Origin: Ruminococcaceae bacterium UBA1417
GTDB taxonomy: Bacteria; Bacillota; Clostridia; Oscillospirales; Acutalibacteraceae
DNA length: 64,000 nucleotides
Direction of reading: 5' to 3'
Assembly: GCA_002305575.1 (NCBI GenBank)
Contig: DBPP01000002.1
Location: 12,230-76,229, forward strand
Shown piece by piece: positions 33,962-43,812 of the stretch. The position numbers and the translations under genes were made by a program. Every line of letters starts with the position of its first letter. Position 1 is the first letter of the stretch. The notes below the pieces were generated by a model. The model had not been told where the DNA came from. It ran no database searches and saw nothing but the letters and a program-made list of their open reading frames with translations.

Positions 33962-35467
33962 ATGAAAAATCAGGTCGAACGCTGGGGCGTTTTTGAGGTG
34001 CGGGTCGATGGGCCGCAGGAAGGGAATCCGTTTGTGGAGCACCATTTTGGGGGTATCTTCCGCGGTAAAAATGAAACCGTGCAGGCAGACGGATTTTATG
34101 ATGGCGACGGTGTGTACAAGGTGCGGTTCATGCCGTCTTTTGAGGGCGCGTATACGTATGAAACCGACGGCGATTTTCCCGCGGCGCAGACGACCGGCGA
34201 ATTCTTCGTATCGTCGCCCGGCGATGGCAACCACGGCCCGGTGCGCGTTGCCAACACATACCATTTTGCCTACGAGGACGGCACGCCGTATTATTCGGTG
34301 GGAACCACCTGCTATGTGTGGACCATGCAGCCGGAAGCCGTGCGGCAAAAGACGTTGGAAGAGCTCTCAAAAGGGTATTTCAATAAGATGCGCTTCTGCG
34401 TGTTTCCGAAGCATTACATCCACAATTTCCGAGATCCGGAAACCTTCCCGTTTGAAGGTACGCCGGTCGACAACACGGGCCTTTCCGAGGAGAATTTTTC
34501 CTATAACGTGGATTTTTCCGGCAACGACTGGGATTTTACGCGACTGAATCCGGAGCATTTCCGCCGGCTGGAGCAGGCGATTCTTGAGCTGCAAACCCGC
34601 GGGATCGAAGCGGACATCATCGTTATGCATCCGTACGACCGCTGGGGCTTTTCTGCGATGCCCCGGGAAGCGGACGACCTGTATTGGAACTACGTGATCG
34701 CGCGCTTTGCCGCCTACCGCAACGTGTGGTGGAGCCTCGCAAACGAATACGATCTGCTCCGTGCAAAAACACTGGAGGATTGGGAGCATTACGCCGCGCT
34801 GCTGTGTGAAAAGGACCCGTACAAGCATTTGCGCTCCGTGCACAATTGTGTGGCGTTTTACGATTATACCCGCCCGTGGGTGACGCATTGCAGCATGCAG
34901 CGGCAGGACCTCTACCGCCATGTGGAGTATACCGACGACTACCGCACGCGTTATGGAAAGCCCGTCGTATGGGACGAAATTGCGTATGAGGGCAACCTCG
35001 ATATGGGGTGGGGCAATATCTCGGGACAGGAACTGACGCGGCGGTTCTGGGAGGCTGCGCTGCGCGGCGGATATGCCGGCCATGGGGAGACCTTCGCCGA
35101 CCCCGAGCATGATATTCTCTGGTGGAGCCACGGCGGCGCGCTGCACGGAGAAAGCCCGGCGCGCATCCGTTTTTTGCATCAGATTCTCACCGAAACACCC
35201 GGCCTCGGGTTGAAGCGCGGGGCGGGCTCGTTCGACGAGATCGTCGGCGTGCCGGAAATTGGGGACAGCGGCGCGTATGAAATCCATTACTATGGGTTCG
35301 GGCGTCCGTCCTTCCGCGATTTCCACAAGGATGATCGCGCTTCGTACCGCGTGGAAGTGATCGATACCTGGAATATGACTGTGGAGGATGCCGGCGTGCA
35401 CAGCGGTAAATTCCGCATTGCATTGCCGGGCCGGGAATACATGGCCGTGCGCATCCGGCGCATCTAG
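33962..35467 (+). CDS. DUF5060/DUF4038 (apiosidase-like) glycoside hydrolase
   Basis: The 501-residue cytosolic protein has no signal peptide. A DUF5060 beta-domain (residues 1-85, WGVFEVRVDGP... GEFFV) precedes a TIM-barrel of the DUF4038/DUF5605 type (about residues 95-420). Two candidate catalytic Glu are in WWSLANEYD and VVWDEIAYEG, and a small C-terminal beta-domain follows. Related barrels cleave plant polysaccharide side chains such as apiose-linked units, but the substrate here is not known. It is monocistronic, with GGAAAGGAAG before the start. Confidence 0.85.
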   Translation: MKNQVERWGVFEVRVDGPQEGNPFVEHHFGGIFRGKNETVQADGFYDGDGVYKVRFMPSFEGAYTYETDGDFPAAQTTGEFFVSSPGDGNHGPVRVANTYHFAYEDGTPYYSVGTTCYVWTMQPEAVRQKTLEELSKGYFNKMRFCVFPKHYIHNFRDPETFPFEGTPVDNTGLSEENFSYNVDFSGNDWDFTRLNPEHFRRLEQAILELQTRGIEADIIVMHPYDRWGFSAMPREADDLYWNYVIARFAAYRNVWWSLANEYDLLRAKTLEDWEHYAALLCEKDPYKHLRSVHNCVAFYDYTRPWVTHCSMQRQDLYRHVEYTDDYRTRYGKPVVWDEIAYEGNLDMGWGNISGQELTRRFWEAALRGGYAGHGETFADPEHDILWWSHGGALHGESPARIRFLHQILTETPGLGLKRGAGSFDEIVGVPEIGDSGAYEIHYYGFGRPSFRDFHKDDRASYRVEVIDTWNMTVEDAGVHSGKFRIALPGREYMAVRIRRI

Positions 35468-35473
35468 AAACAA

Positions 35474-35506
35474 AAAGACCGGGAGATGTAGCGTCTCCCG
35501 GTTTTT
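35474..35506 (+). terminator. terminator of the glycosidase gene
   Basis: ACCGGGAGA pairs with TCTCCCGGT, then TTTT, 11 nt after the stop. Confidence 0.9.
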
Positions 35507-35552
35507 GTATGCAGCAGTATGGTAAAAGTAAAGGGCAAGATGAAAAAGAAAG

Positions 35553-35586
35553 AACCCGCAAAAACTCAGTGTTTCTGCGGGTTTTT
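35553..35586 (-). terminator. terminator of tRNA-Arg (bidirectional)
   Basis: ACCCGCA and TGCGGGT form the stem with a 15-nt loop. On the minus strand it is followed by TTCTTTCTTTTT; on the plus strand by TTTTT. Confidence 0.7.
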
Positions 35587-35588
35587 CG

Positions 35589-35665
35589 TGGCGCGCTTGA
35601 AGGGACTCGAACCCCTGACCTACTGGTTCGTAGCCAGTCACTCTATCCAGCTGAGCTACAAGCGC
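35589..35665 (-). tRNA. tRNA-Arg (anticodon ACG)
   Basis: A complete cloverleaf is visible: acceptor GCGCTTG/CAAGCGC, D-arm AGCTCAGCTGGATAGAG, anticodon arm ACTGG-CTACGAA-CCAGT with anticodon ACG, and T-arm GGGGTTCGAGTCCC. Discriminator G is followed by an encoded CCA. Confidence 0.95.
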
Positions 35666-35776
35666 ATATGTCTTTTAACATCTTAATTATTATAGACCTG
35701 TTTGCGAAAAATGTCAAGGCTTTTATGAAAAAAATTGAAAAAACTTCCTTGCAGGCGTAAGCACAGGCGTTATACC

Positions 35777-35802
35777 GAAAAAGGCGGCCATTTTTGGCCG
35801 CC
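35777..35802 (-). terminator. terminator of the glycosyltransferase operon
   Basis: On the minus strand, GGCGGCC-AAAAAT-GGCCGCC is followed by TTTTT, just after the glycosyltransferase stop. Confidence 0.88.
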
Positions 35803-35808
35803 TCGTAT

Positions 35809-36807
35809 TCAGGTTTTCTCCTGGATTTCACTTTTGCGGATGTTGGCCGGCTTGAGATGCGTTTCCACGAGATAACGCGGGCGCTGTTTGACCTCGCTGT
35901 AAATTTTCCCGATATATGTGCCAACCACACCGAGGCAAAGCATCTGCAGGCCGCCGAGCAGCCAGATCGAAGCGACGATGGCTGTCCAGCCTGCGACCGT
36001 GAGGCCGAGCAGGTGGGAAATCAGCGCATAGAGCAGGCCAAATATGCTCAAAACCGAAATGAGAATGCCGAGGTTTGAAATCAGCCGGAGCGGCTTGACG
36101 CTGAACGACGTGATGCCGTCGAGCGCCAGCGCAATCATTTTCTTGAGCGGGTACTTGGACGCGCCGGCAAATCGCTCGCCGCGGTCATAGTACACGTAGT
36201 CGCTCTTAAAGCCGATCAGGGGCACGATGCCCCGCAGGAACAGGTTGACTTCCCGGTACTCCGAAAGTCCTTCGAGCGCGCGTCGGCTCATCAGACGGTA
36301 ATCCGCGTGGTTGAAGACAATATCCACGCCAAGCAGTCGCAGCAGCTTGTAGTAGCCCTCCGCGGTAGTGCGTTTGAATACGGTGTCCTTGTCGCGTTTG
36401 TTGCGCACACCGTATACAACGTCACACCCTTCCTTGTATTTTTCGACGAAGCGGTCCACAGCATCGGTGTCGTCCTGAAGGTCGGCGTCCATACTGATGG
36501 CGCAGTCGCACAGCGGCATGGCTGTCATCAGGCCGGCAAGCAGCGCGTTCTGGTGACCGCGATTGTGCGCGAGCTTTACGCCGTCTACATAGGGGATGGC
36601 CGCGCTGTATTCGGAAATGAGCGCCCAAGTCCGGTCGCGGCTGCCATCGTCCACGTACAGGATGCGACTTTCACGGTGGATTTCCCCCGCGCGGATCATG
36701 GCGTGCAGCTTTTCGGTCAGGCGTTTTGTGGTCTCCGGGAGAACTTCCTCCTCGTTGTAGCAGGGGATGACAAGGTATAAAATCGGTTCAGCGCGTTCCG
36801 TCGTCAT
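35809..36807 (-). CDS. GtrB/DPM1-like family 2 glycosyltransferase with C-terminal membrane helices
   Basis: The 332-residue enzyme has a GT-A domain (YLVIPCYNEEEVLPET near residue 10, YVDDGSRDRTW, SMDADLQDD with the metal-binding DxD) and two C-terminal membrane helices (about residues 230-290). This is the layout of GtrB/polyprenyl-phosphate glycosyltransferases that load sugar onto a lipid carrier. ATG 36807 was chosen because AAAGGAGGG precedes it. It overlaps the upstream YfhO gene by 20 nt, so the pair is coupled: GtrB-like proteins supply lipid-linked sugar and YfhO proteins are proposed to use it. Confidence 0.9.
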   Translation of the reverse strand: MTTERAEPILYLVIPCYNEEEVLPETTKRLTEKLHAMIRAGEIHRESRILYVDDGSRDRTWALISEYSAAIPYVDGVKLAHNRGHQNALLAGLMTAMPLCDCAISMDADLQDDTDAVDRFVEKYKEGCDVVYGVRNKRDKDTVFKRTTAEGYYKLLRLLGVDIVFNHADYRLMSRRALEGLSEYREVNLFLRGIVPLIGFKSDYVYYDRGERFAGASKYPLKKMIALALDGITSFSVKPLRLISNLGILISVLSIFGLLYALISHLLGLTVAGWTAIVASIWLLGGLQMLCLGVVGTYIGKIYSEVKQRPRYLVETHLKPANIRKSEIQEKT

Positions 36808-39346
36808 GAGAAAAACCCTCCTTTTTTTCGAGTTCCGCATCCGCTTTCAGACGCGGCTTTGTGCGGATTCGGGTGGGATCGGCAAAGTGCGCGCCATGCT
36901 TTCTGGCGTAATGGGAAAGCGGACGCACAACCATGTGGTGCGCGATGACAATCATCCGCCGACGGTATTTTTCCACCGCGCGCATGCAAAGCAGGTAAAG
37001 CACGAGCAGCACGATGCAGGCAAGCGTAATCAGGCTGCCGGCCAACAGACCGGGCGTTTCGTACACGAATTCGATCTGCACATTCGTTCCGGCGTTGACA
37101 CGGATGGCCATAAAGCCCACGTTTACTTGCTCAATGTCCACCTTTTCGCCGTTGACGTAGGCGCTCCAGCCCGATTCATAGGGGATGCTGAAAAAGACCG
37201 GTACGTCCTTTTCGGTGGTGATCGTCGCCGTAAAGCCGGTGTTCGTATATTGGAACGTATCGCAGGTCAGCGCAGCGCGGTTGGCGCAGTCCTCGCGGTA
37301 GGCGGTCGTCGTATACAGAATCTGGTCGTCCGTCAGTTCCGTGAGCATATCGCCCCATTTTTCCGCCTGCCGTTTTGTGAGCACAATGCCCTTGAGCATG
37401 AGCAGCTCCCGCTGATTCTCCGGCGTGCTCTCGTACGTTTCTTCCGTCACATAGCTGTCGTAGGTAAAGCCCATCGGGATGTAGCACTCATTCTCCCAGA
37501 TGTCAAAGCCGTTTGCATTGCCGTAATACATCCAGCCGACCATGGCGGGGGAATCGTAATTCTCGCCGGCAAAGTAGCTGTCATCATGGTCGCAGTCAAA
37601 GAGGTATTTGACGCTGGTCAGCGCGCGCAAACCATAATGTGAGGTATCGGGGCGGGAAGCAACGTCGCGCTGCACGCCAATGGAGTCGTAGAATTCCATC
37701 AGCGAGCCGGGTACAATGCTGTGAAACGCCTGAATCGACTGCACCTGCCAGAACATGGCGGAATTGTCGAGACTTTCATAAAAATCCACGCGCACGCGGT
37801 CGTCACGCAGATCGTCGATTTCCACGTCCTCGCCACCATTGAGCGCATAGGGGATAATGTGGTTGTAGGCGTAGTCGGATTGTGTCTTGCCCAGCGCGAT
37901 AAAGTAGATCGAATACAGCGTGATGACGGCGCTCAGGCAGACGAAGGCGGCGCGGAAGAATTTTTGGGAGCCGCGCACGTAGAAAACGAGCAGGAACGCG
38001 ACGAGCGTGAGGCAGATCAGTGCGATGGCCACGTAGCCCCAGAAGCGCGTCGGGTATTTCTCAAGGCCGTAGGTAACGGAAACAATCTCGTCGTTTTCCT
38101 TGATAAACGTCGGGGTCAAACCGATGACGACAGCCATGGCAAGCGTGATCAACAGCGTCCATTTGATCGAACGCTTCCAGTCGATGCGCGGATTTTCCAG
38201 TGCCATCATGGTGGCGGCGGCCATCATCAGCGTCAGCATATAGAACCAGCGGGCGTAATACGAGGCGTTCATGAGCTGGAACACCGCGTTGAGACCGGGT
38301 ACCAGCGCCATCACAAAGAGAATCCAGAGCATCTTTTTCAGCCAGTGGCGGCGGCGCATCTGCAGCCAGCCGATCACGCCGGTCATGCTGAACATCGGCA
38401 GCCACGCGCCGAGCGACGCCCATTTCGAGCCGGAATCCGGCGTGAAGTTCGGGCGCGCCGGCAGATCTGGCGGGAAGAACAGCGTTTGCAGAATATGCAC
38501 ATACCGCTGGTTCTTGTCGTACAGCAGTGCATTCCAGCCGCTGATCGGGTTTGCGACGCGGTAATTCTGCAGAATACACAGAATGCTCGGCACAAGGATT
38601 ATGCATGAAATGCCCAGGCCCAGCACGGCTTCCAGCGCAAGCAGAAGAAAATTCTGCGGGGTAATGTGCCAGCTTTTCGAAAACAGCCGGACAAAGAAGT
38701 AGATCGCAGTGAAAAAGACCATGCCGACGAAGAAGTAGTAATTGGTGATGCAGCATAAGGCAACCGCAAGCGCAAAAATGCCGCGGCGGTGCGCATACAT
38801 GTATTCGTCCAGCGCGGCGAGCAGCAGCGGAAAAACAATGATGGCCTCATGAAAGTGGTTGAAAAAGATGTTATAGACGGAGAAGCCCGAAAAGGCGTAC
38901 AGAAGCGATGCCAGCAGCGCGGTGTTCGGATTGCGCGCGTAGCGGTGCAGGTACACGTAGCCTGTGAGCGATGCCGAGGCAAATTTGAGCATGAAAAGCG
39001 GGCCCATCAGATATTGCAGCCATTCGCCGGGGAACGGAATGGTGATCCAGAAAAACGGGCTGCCGAGCAGATAGAACGAATACGAGCCGATGAAGTTTGC
39101 GCCGAGATCGGTCAGGTGGTTCCAGCCGATGTTTCCCGAGCGCACGGCGTCGTGCGCCAGGCGGTAAAACGGCACCTGTTGCACGTTGAAGTCTCCGTAA
39201 AAAAGAAATCGGCCGCCGTCTACCAGAATGAAGGGGATAAAAATCACAAAGGCAAGCGCCAAGCCGAATAAGAAAGCGTAGAGAAAGTAGTTGCCGCGCA
39301 CCCGGCTCGCGATTCCTATGCCGGTATGGGCCTTAGAGGTATCCAA
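36788..39346 (-). CDS. YfhO-family membrane glycosyltransferase-like protein
   Basis: The 852-residue polytopic membrane protein has about 12 helices in its first 500 residues. A large extracytoplasmic beta-rich domain follows (about 500-790, with IPYESGWSAYVNGEKVD typical of the family), then a last helix near 795-815. YfhO proteins are GT-C-like and implicated in glycosylating lipoteichoic acid or wall polymers. The start is TTG 39346, with GGGAGG nine bases upstream; no suitable ATG is near. It is first in a two-gene operon with the GtrB-like enzyme. Confidence 0.88.
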   Translation of the reverse strand: MDTSKAHTGIGIASRVRGNYFLYAFLFGLALAFVIFIPFILVDGGRFLFYGDFNVQQVPFYRLAHDAVRSGNIGWNHLTDLGANFIGSYSFYLLGSPFFWITIPFPGEWLQYLMGPLFMLKFASASLTGYVYLHRYARNPNTALLASLLYAFSGFSVYNIFFNHFHEAIIVFPLLLAALDEYMYAHRRGIFALAVALCCITNYYFFVGMVFFTAIYFFVRLFSKSWHITPQNFLLLALEAVLGLGISCIILVPSILCILQNYRVANPISGWNALLYDKNQRYVHILQTLFFPPDLPARPNFTPDSGSKWASLGAWLPMFSMTGVIGWLQMRRRHWLKKMLWILFVMALVPGLNAVFQLMNASYYARWFYMLTLMMAAATMMALENPRIDWKRSIKWTLLITLAMAVVIGLTPTFIKENDEIVSVTYGLEKYPTRFWGYVAIALICLTLVAFLLVFYVRGSQKFFRAAFVCLSAVITLYSIYFIALGKTQSDYAYNHIIPYALNGGEDVEIDDLRDDRVRVDFYESLDNSAMFWQVQSIQAFHSIVPGSLMEFYDSIGVQRDVASRPDTSHYGLRALTSVKYLFDCDHDDSYFAGENYDSPAMVGWMYYGNANGFDIWENECYIPMGFTYDSYVTEETYESTPENQRELLMLKGIVLTKRQAEKWGDMLTELTDDQILYTTTAYREDCANRAALTCDTFQYTNTGFTATITTEKDVPVFFSIPYESGWSAYVNGEKVDIEQVNVGFMAIRVNAGTNVQIEFVYETPGLLAGSLITLACIVLLVLYLLCMRAVEKYRRRMIVIAHHMVVRPLSHYARKHGAHFADPTRIRTKPRLKADAELEKKEGFSHDDGTR

Positions 39347-39381
39347 AAGCTTGTCCTCCCGTACTCAGAATTTTCTATAAA

Positions 39382-39410
39382 ATTATAGCACAATAGACGA
39401 GGGGATTAAA
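39382..39410 (-). promoter_or_regulatory. promoter of the yfhO operon
   Basis: On the minus strand, an extended -10 (TGCTATAAT, TATAAT at 39382-39387) has a weak TTTAAT -35 at 17 nt. Confidence 0.6.
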
Positions 39411-39440
39411 GGTAATTTTTGTTTTTTTAAGGAATTTTTA

Positions 39441-39469
39441 TTGAAAAGTTCCGGGCTGTCGGCTACAAT
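39441..39469 (+). promoter_or_regulatory. sigma-A promoter of the deoxynucleotidase gene
   Basis: TTGAAA (39441-39446) and TACAAT (39464-39469) are spaced by 17 nt. The leader is only about 13 nt. Confidence 0.78.
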
Positions 39470-39488
39470 AAAAAAGAACGAGGAAAGG

Positions 39489-40085
39489 ATGAACAGGCGG
39501 ATGAAGCAGTTTTTTGCCATGCTTTCGCGCATGAAGTACATCAACCGCTGGGGCTTGATGCGCAACACCCAAAATGAAAATATCGCGGAGCATTCGCTCG
39601 ACGTGGCGATTCTCGCCCATGCGCTGGCGCTGCTGCGCATGCGGCGCTTCGGTGTGCCGTGTAACGCGGAGCGTGCGGCAGTGCTGGGCCTTTTCCACGA
39701 CGCGACGGAGATTATCACCGGCGATCTGCCGACGCCGGTCAAGTACCACAGCCCGGAGATCCGCCGGGCATACGGCGAGGTGGAGTCGCTCGCGGCAGGG
39801 CGTTTGCTCTCGATGCTGCCCGACGACCTGCGCGCAGATTACGCGCCGTTGCTTGCCGGCAATGCGCCCGGCGACGAGGCGCTGTGGCCGCTTGTCAAGG
39901 CGGCGGACAAGATCAGCGCGGTTATCAAGTGCATGGAGGAGCGCAAAACCGGCAACCGCGAATTTCTCGAGGCGGAGGCGGCGCTGCGCAGTGCCGTTGC
40001 GGCCATGCACTTGCCGGAAGCGGATCTGTTTCTCGAAGAGTTCCTGCCGGCGTACGAGCAGTCGCTCGACGAATACAACCGGTAA
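39489..40085 (+). CDS. 5'-deoxynucleotidase, YfbR-like HD domain
   Basis: The 198-residue HD-domain phosphohydrolase removes phosphate from deoxynucleoside 5'-monophosphates. The metal ligands are visible: His in NIAEHSLDVA (about residue 36), the HD pair in GLFHDATEIITGDLPTPVKY (about residues 71-90), and Asp in KAADKISA. ATG 39489 follows GAGGAAAGG; the second ATG four codons later has a poorer site. A hairpin with T-run lies downstream, before dusB. Confidence 0.9.
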   Translation: MNRRMKQFFAMLSRMKYINRWGLMRNTQNENIAEHSLDVAILAHALALLRMRRFGVPCNAERAAVLGLFHDATEIITGDLPTPVKYHSPEIRRAYGEVESLAAGRLLSMLPDDLRADYAPLLAGNAPGDEALWPLVKAADKISAVIKCMEERKTGNREFLEAEAALRSAVAAMHLPEADLFLEEFLPAYEQSLDEYNR

Positions 40086-40148
40086 ATGCGCGCGGCCTGC
40101 GGCACGTGTAAAAACGGCGGCGGACCGGGCAGAATAATAGAGGATTGG

Positions 40149-40175
40149 AAAACGGCGCGCATCTGCGCCCGTTTT
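40149..40175 (+). terminator. hairpin/terminator between yfbR-like gene and dusB
   Basis: AAAACGG-C-GCGC pairs with GCGC-CCGTTTT over an ATCT loop. It ends about 10 nt before the dusB start, so it could terminate or attenuate. Confidence 0.55.
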
Positions 40176-40185
40176 GGTGGTGAAT

Positions 40186-41172
40186 ATGCAAATCGGAAAA
40201 CTTACGCTCAACGGCGTGGCGGCGCTTGCCCCGATGGCGGGCGCGACCGATCGCTCGTTCCGCGAAATCTGCTGCGCTTTCGGCGCGGCGTATTGCGTGA
40301 CGGAGATGGTTTCGACGCGCGCGTTGCAGTACAACTATAAAAAGACGCAGGAGCTGATCACGCTCAGCGAAAAGGAGCATCCCGTTGCGATCCAGCTGTT
40401 CGGCGACGACCCGCTGATCTTCGCGGCGGCGGCGAAGCGCGCGGCGCAGGCTGGCCCCGATGCGATCGACATCAACATGGGCTGCCCCGTGCCGAAAATT
40501 GCCGGCAACAACTGCGGCAGCGCCCTGATGAAAAAGCCGCCTCTGTGCGGGGACATCGTGCGCGCCGTAAAGGCTGCCGTCGATCTGCCGGTTACGGTTA
40601 AAATCCGCAAGGGCTGGGATGAAAACAGCGTCAATGCGGTGGAGGTCGCGAAATACTGCGAGGAGGCCGGCGTGGATGCCATCTGCGTCCACGGGCGCAC
40701 GCGCACGCAGATGTACGAGCCCCCCGCAGACTGGGACATCATCGGGGAAGTGAAGCGGAGCGTCTCGGTGCCGGTCATCGGCAACGGCGACGTGCGCTGC
40801 GTGCAGGACGCAGTCAAGATGATGGCGGATACCGGCTGCGATATGGTCATGGTCGGCCGCGCCGCACTCGGCAATCCATGGATTTTTCGCCAAATCAACG
40901 GCTATTTCAGCAGCGGCCTGCGCATTATGCCGCCGCCCACCGTTTCCGAGCGCATCGTCGTCATCAAGCGGCATATAGACGCGCTCTGTGCCGCAAAGGG
41001 AGAGGGACGCGGAATGCGCGAGGCAAGAAAGCATGTGGCTTGGTATATGCACGGCCTGCGGGGCGCGGCGGAATTTCGCCGCATGGCTGGAGAGCTTGAA
41101 ACGCTCGCCGATCTCGACCGCCTGCTCGAGAAGGTTTATCTCGAAAATCGAGACGTGCCGGCCACGCCTTGA
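40186..41172 (+). CDS. dusB: tRNA-dihydrouridine synthase (DusB-like)
   Basis: The 328-residue flavoenzyme reduces uridines in tRNA D-loops using FMN and NAD(P)H. Motifs include ALAPMAGATDRSFR (about residues 13-26), the catalytic Cys in INMGCPVPKIAGNNCGSALM (about residue 98), KIRKGW, VHGRTRTQMY and IGNGDV. ATG 40186 is chosen over TTG 40174. It lies 44 nt upstream of polA, and the two may be co-transcribed. Confidence 0.93.
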   Translation: MQIGKLTLNGVAALAPMAGATDRSFREICCAFGAAYCVTEMVSTRALQYNYKKTQELITLSEKEHPVAIQLFGDDPLIFAAAAKRAAQAGPDAIDINMGCPVPKIAGNNCGSALMKKPPLCGDIVRAVKAAVDLPVTVKIRKGWDENSVNAVEVAKYCEEAGVDAICVHGRTRTQMYEPPADWDIIGEVKRSVSVPVIGNGDVRCVQDAVKMMADTGCDMVMVGRAALGNPWIFRQINGYFSSGLRIMPPPTVSERIVVIKRHIDALCAAKGEGRGMREARKHVAWYMHGLRGAAEFRRMAGELETLADLDRLLEKVYLENRDVPATP

Positions 41173-41216
41173 GTTTGCCATATCCAGTACAGAAAACAGA
41201 GAAAGGAGACGCTGCG

Positions 41217-43808
41217 ATGAAACTTCTGGTGCTCGACGGCAACAGCATCGTCAACCGCGCGTTCTACGGCATCAAACTGCTCACAACGAAGAGCGGTGAG
41301 TTCACGAACGGTATCGTCGGATTTTTGAATATTCTCGAAAAACTCAAGGAGGAAACGCAGCCGGACGCGGTGGCAATTGCGTTTGACATGCGCGCCCCGA
41401 CCTTCCGCCACAAGGCCTTTGCCGGCTACAAGGCGCAGCGCAAAGGCATGCCGCCGGAGCTTGCGGCGCAGATGCCGCTTTTGAAGGAGCTGTTGCAGGA
41501 TCTCGGCTACCGCATCGTGACCTGCGAGGGCTGGGAGGCCGACGACATTCTCGGCACGTTTTCGAAGGCCTGTGAGGAAAAGGGCGATACCTGCATGATT
41601 GCGACCGGAGACCGCGACAGTTTACAGCTTGTGTCCGACACGACGACGGTGCGCCTGGCGACGACAAAATTTGGCCAGTCCGCCGTGACGGTCTACGATG
41701 CGGAGAAGATCCGCGAAGTGTATGGTGTTTCGCCGAAGCAGCTGATCGACATCAAGGCGATTCAGGGCGATACCTCGGACAACATCCCGGGTGTGGCGGG
41801 CATCGGCGAGAAGGGGGCCGGCGAGCTGATCCGAAAGTTCGGCTCGCTCACCTATATTTACGACCATCTCGACACGCTCGACATCAAGCCCGGTATGCGC
41901 ACGAAGCTCGAGGCATCGAAGGACAATGCGTTTTTAAGCTACGACCTTGGAACGATTCGGCAGGATGCGCCGATCAACACGAATCTTGAGGATTATGTGC
42001 TGACAGCCGGCGATCCCGCAGCGGCCGCTGCGCTTATGACGCGGCTTGAGCTGTTTAAGCTGATGGAGCGGCTGCACATTACCCCCGGCGCAGCGGTGAC
42101 GCAGACACCCCAGGCGGGCCAGTCCACAGAAGCGCTGCCTGTGCACGAATACAGCGACGGCGCGCCGGTGCTCGCCCAGTGCGAGGACCGCGGGGAAGCG
42201 TATTTCCTGCCGCAATGGAACGGTGAAACGCTTGAAAAGCTGTATATTTTCGGAAAGTTCGGCGGAGCGATGGAGATTGCCGCGGTGAAGGCAGACGATG
42301 CATTCCTGCGTGCTTTCCTCTCGAGTACGGCAATTCAAAAATATACGTCCGGCATCAAGCGCCTGCACCGCGCGGCACTGCGGCTTGGAAAGGGGCTCGA
42401 AAATGTAGCGATGGATGTGGAGCTCGCGGCATATCTGCTGAATCCTTCCGGCTCCGATTACACGGTGCCGCGCCTTGCGGTCGAATATGGCGTGCCGGTT
42501 GCGGCGTATGAGGACGAGACGGCTGCAGCCGCGGCGGTGCTGCCGGGCATCTGTGCGGCGCTGCAGCACGCCATCGACGAAAACGGCCAGCACGAACTGC
42601 TGGAGACGATGGAGATTCCACTCGCGCTTGTGCTCGGTGAGATGGAGGAGAGCGGTTTCCTCGTTGACCGCGCGGCGATCGGCGCGTACGGCGAGCAGCT
42701 CGCCGCCGAGGCGGAGCGGCTGCGGCAGGAAATTTTTGAAGACGTCGGCTATGAATTCAACGTCAATTCGCCTGCGCAACTCGGCGAGGCGCTGTTTGTG
42801 AAGCTTGGCCTGCCGCACGGCAAAAAGACCAAAACCGGTTATTCGACGAATGCGGATGTGCTCGAGGGCCTGCGCGACGTGCACCCTGCAGTCGATAAGA
42901 TCCTGCGGTTCCGCACGCTTTCGAAGCTCAAATCCACGTACTGCGACGGGCTTTTGAAAGTGATCGCGCCGGACGGGCGCATCCATTCAAGCTTCAACCA
43001 GACTGAAACGCGCACGGGGCGCATCTCCTCCACGGAGCCGAATTTGCAGAATATCCCGGTGCGCACGGCGGTCGGCCGCGAATTCCGCCGGTTCTTCATT
43101 GCGCCGGCGGGGCATAAGCTCGTCGATGCCGACTACTCGCAGATCGAGCTGCGCGTCCTCGCGCACGTGGCGAACGACGCCCAGATGATCGACGATTTCC
43201 GCTCCGGCCGCGACATCCACACGTCGACGGCCGCCCGCGTGTTTGATATGCCCGAAGAGCTCGTCACCCCCCAGATGCGCAGCCGCGCCAAGGCCGTGAA
43301 TTTCGGCATCGTGTACGGCATCGGCGCGTTTTCGCTCTCGAAGGACATCGGCGTCAGCCGACGCGAGGCGGAGGATTACATCCACGATTACCTGCGCAAC
43401 TACAAGGGCGTCGCCGAATACATGGAGCGTGTTGTGGAAGAAGCCAAGAAAAAGGGCTATGTGGAGACGCTGTTCGGACGCCGGCGCTATCTGCCCGAGC
43501 TTGCGAGCTCAAACTTCAATATGCGCGCGTTCGGCGAGCGCGTTGCGCGCAACATGCCGATTCAGGGCGCGGCAGCGGACATCATCAAGATCGCGATGAT
43601 CCGCGTGCGCGGCCGCCTGCTTTCCGAAAAGCTTGCGGCGCGGTTGATTTTGCAGGTGCACGACGAGTTGATCGTCGAGTGCCCGGACGCGGAGACGGAG
43701 CGTGTGCAGGCCATCCTCAAGGAGGAGATGGAAAATGCCGTCTCCCTCAGCGTGCCGATGATTGCCGACGCAAAGAGCGGCCAGAGCTGGTACGCGGCAA
43801 AGGGGTGA
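41217..43808 (+). CDS. polA: DNA polymerase I
   Basis: The 863-residue enzyme has a 5'-3' exonuclease domain (1-290: LVLDGNSIVNRAFYG, EADDILGT, GDRDSLQL, GDTSDNIPGV), a degenerate 3'-5' exonuclease-like domain without the DxE metal ligands (so no proofreading), and a family A polymerase domain. Motif A is DYSQIELRVLAH (about residue 637), motif B RSRAKAVNFGIVYG and motif C QVHDELIVE (about residue 813). It fills gaps in repair and removes Okazaki primers. ATG 41217 has AAAGGAGA upstream. Four bases separate it from rlmA. Confidence 0.96.
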   Translation: MKLLVLDGNSIVNRAFYGIKLLTTKSGEFTNGIVGFLNILEKLKEETQPDAVAIAFDMRAPTFRHKAFAGYKAQRKGMPPELAAQMPLLKELLQDLGYRIVTCEGWEADDILGTFSKACEEKGDTCMIATGDRDSLQLVSDTTTVRLATTKFGQSAVTVYDAEKIREVYGVSPKQLIDIKAIQGDTSDNIPGVAGIGEKGAGELIRKFGSLTYIYDHLDTLDIKPGMRTKLEASKDNAFLSYDLGTIRQDAPINTNLEDYVLTAGDPAAAAALMTRLELFKLMERLHITPGAAVTQTPQAGQSTEALPVHEYSDGAPVLAQCEDRGEAYFLPQWNGETLEKLYIFGKFGGAMEIAAVKADDAFLRAFLSSTAIQKYTSGIKRLHRAALRLGKGLENVAMDVELAAYLLNPSGSDYTVPRLAVEYGVPVAAYEDETAAAAAVLPGICAALQHAIDENGQHELLETMEIPLALVLGEMEESGFLVDRAAIGAYGEQLAAEAERLRQEIFEDVGYEFNVNSPAQLGEALFVKLGLPHGKKTKTGYSTNADVLEGLRDVHPAVDKILRFRTLSKLKSTYCDGLLKVIAPDGRIHSSFNQTETRTGRISSTEPNLQNIPVRTAVGREFRRFFIAPAGHKLVDADYSQIELRVLAHVANDAQMIDDFRSGRDIHTSTAARVFDMPEELVTPQMRSRAKAVNFGIVYGIGAFSLSKDIGVSRREAEDYIHDYLRNYKGVAEYMERVVEEAKKKGYVETLFGRRRYLPELASSNFNMRAFGERVARNMPIQGAAADIIKIAMIRVRGRLLSEKLAARLILQVHDELIVECPDAETERVQAILKEEMENAVSLSVPMIADAKSGQSWYAAKG

Positions 43809-43812
43809 GCGC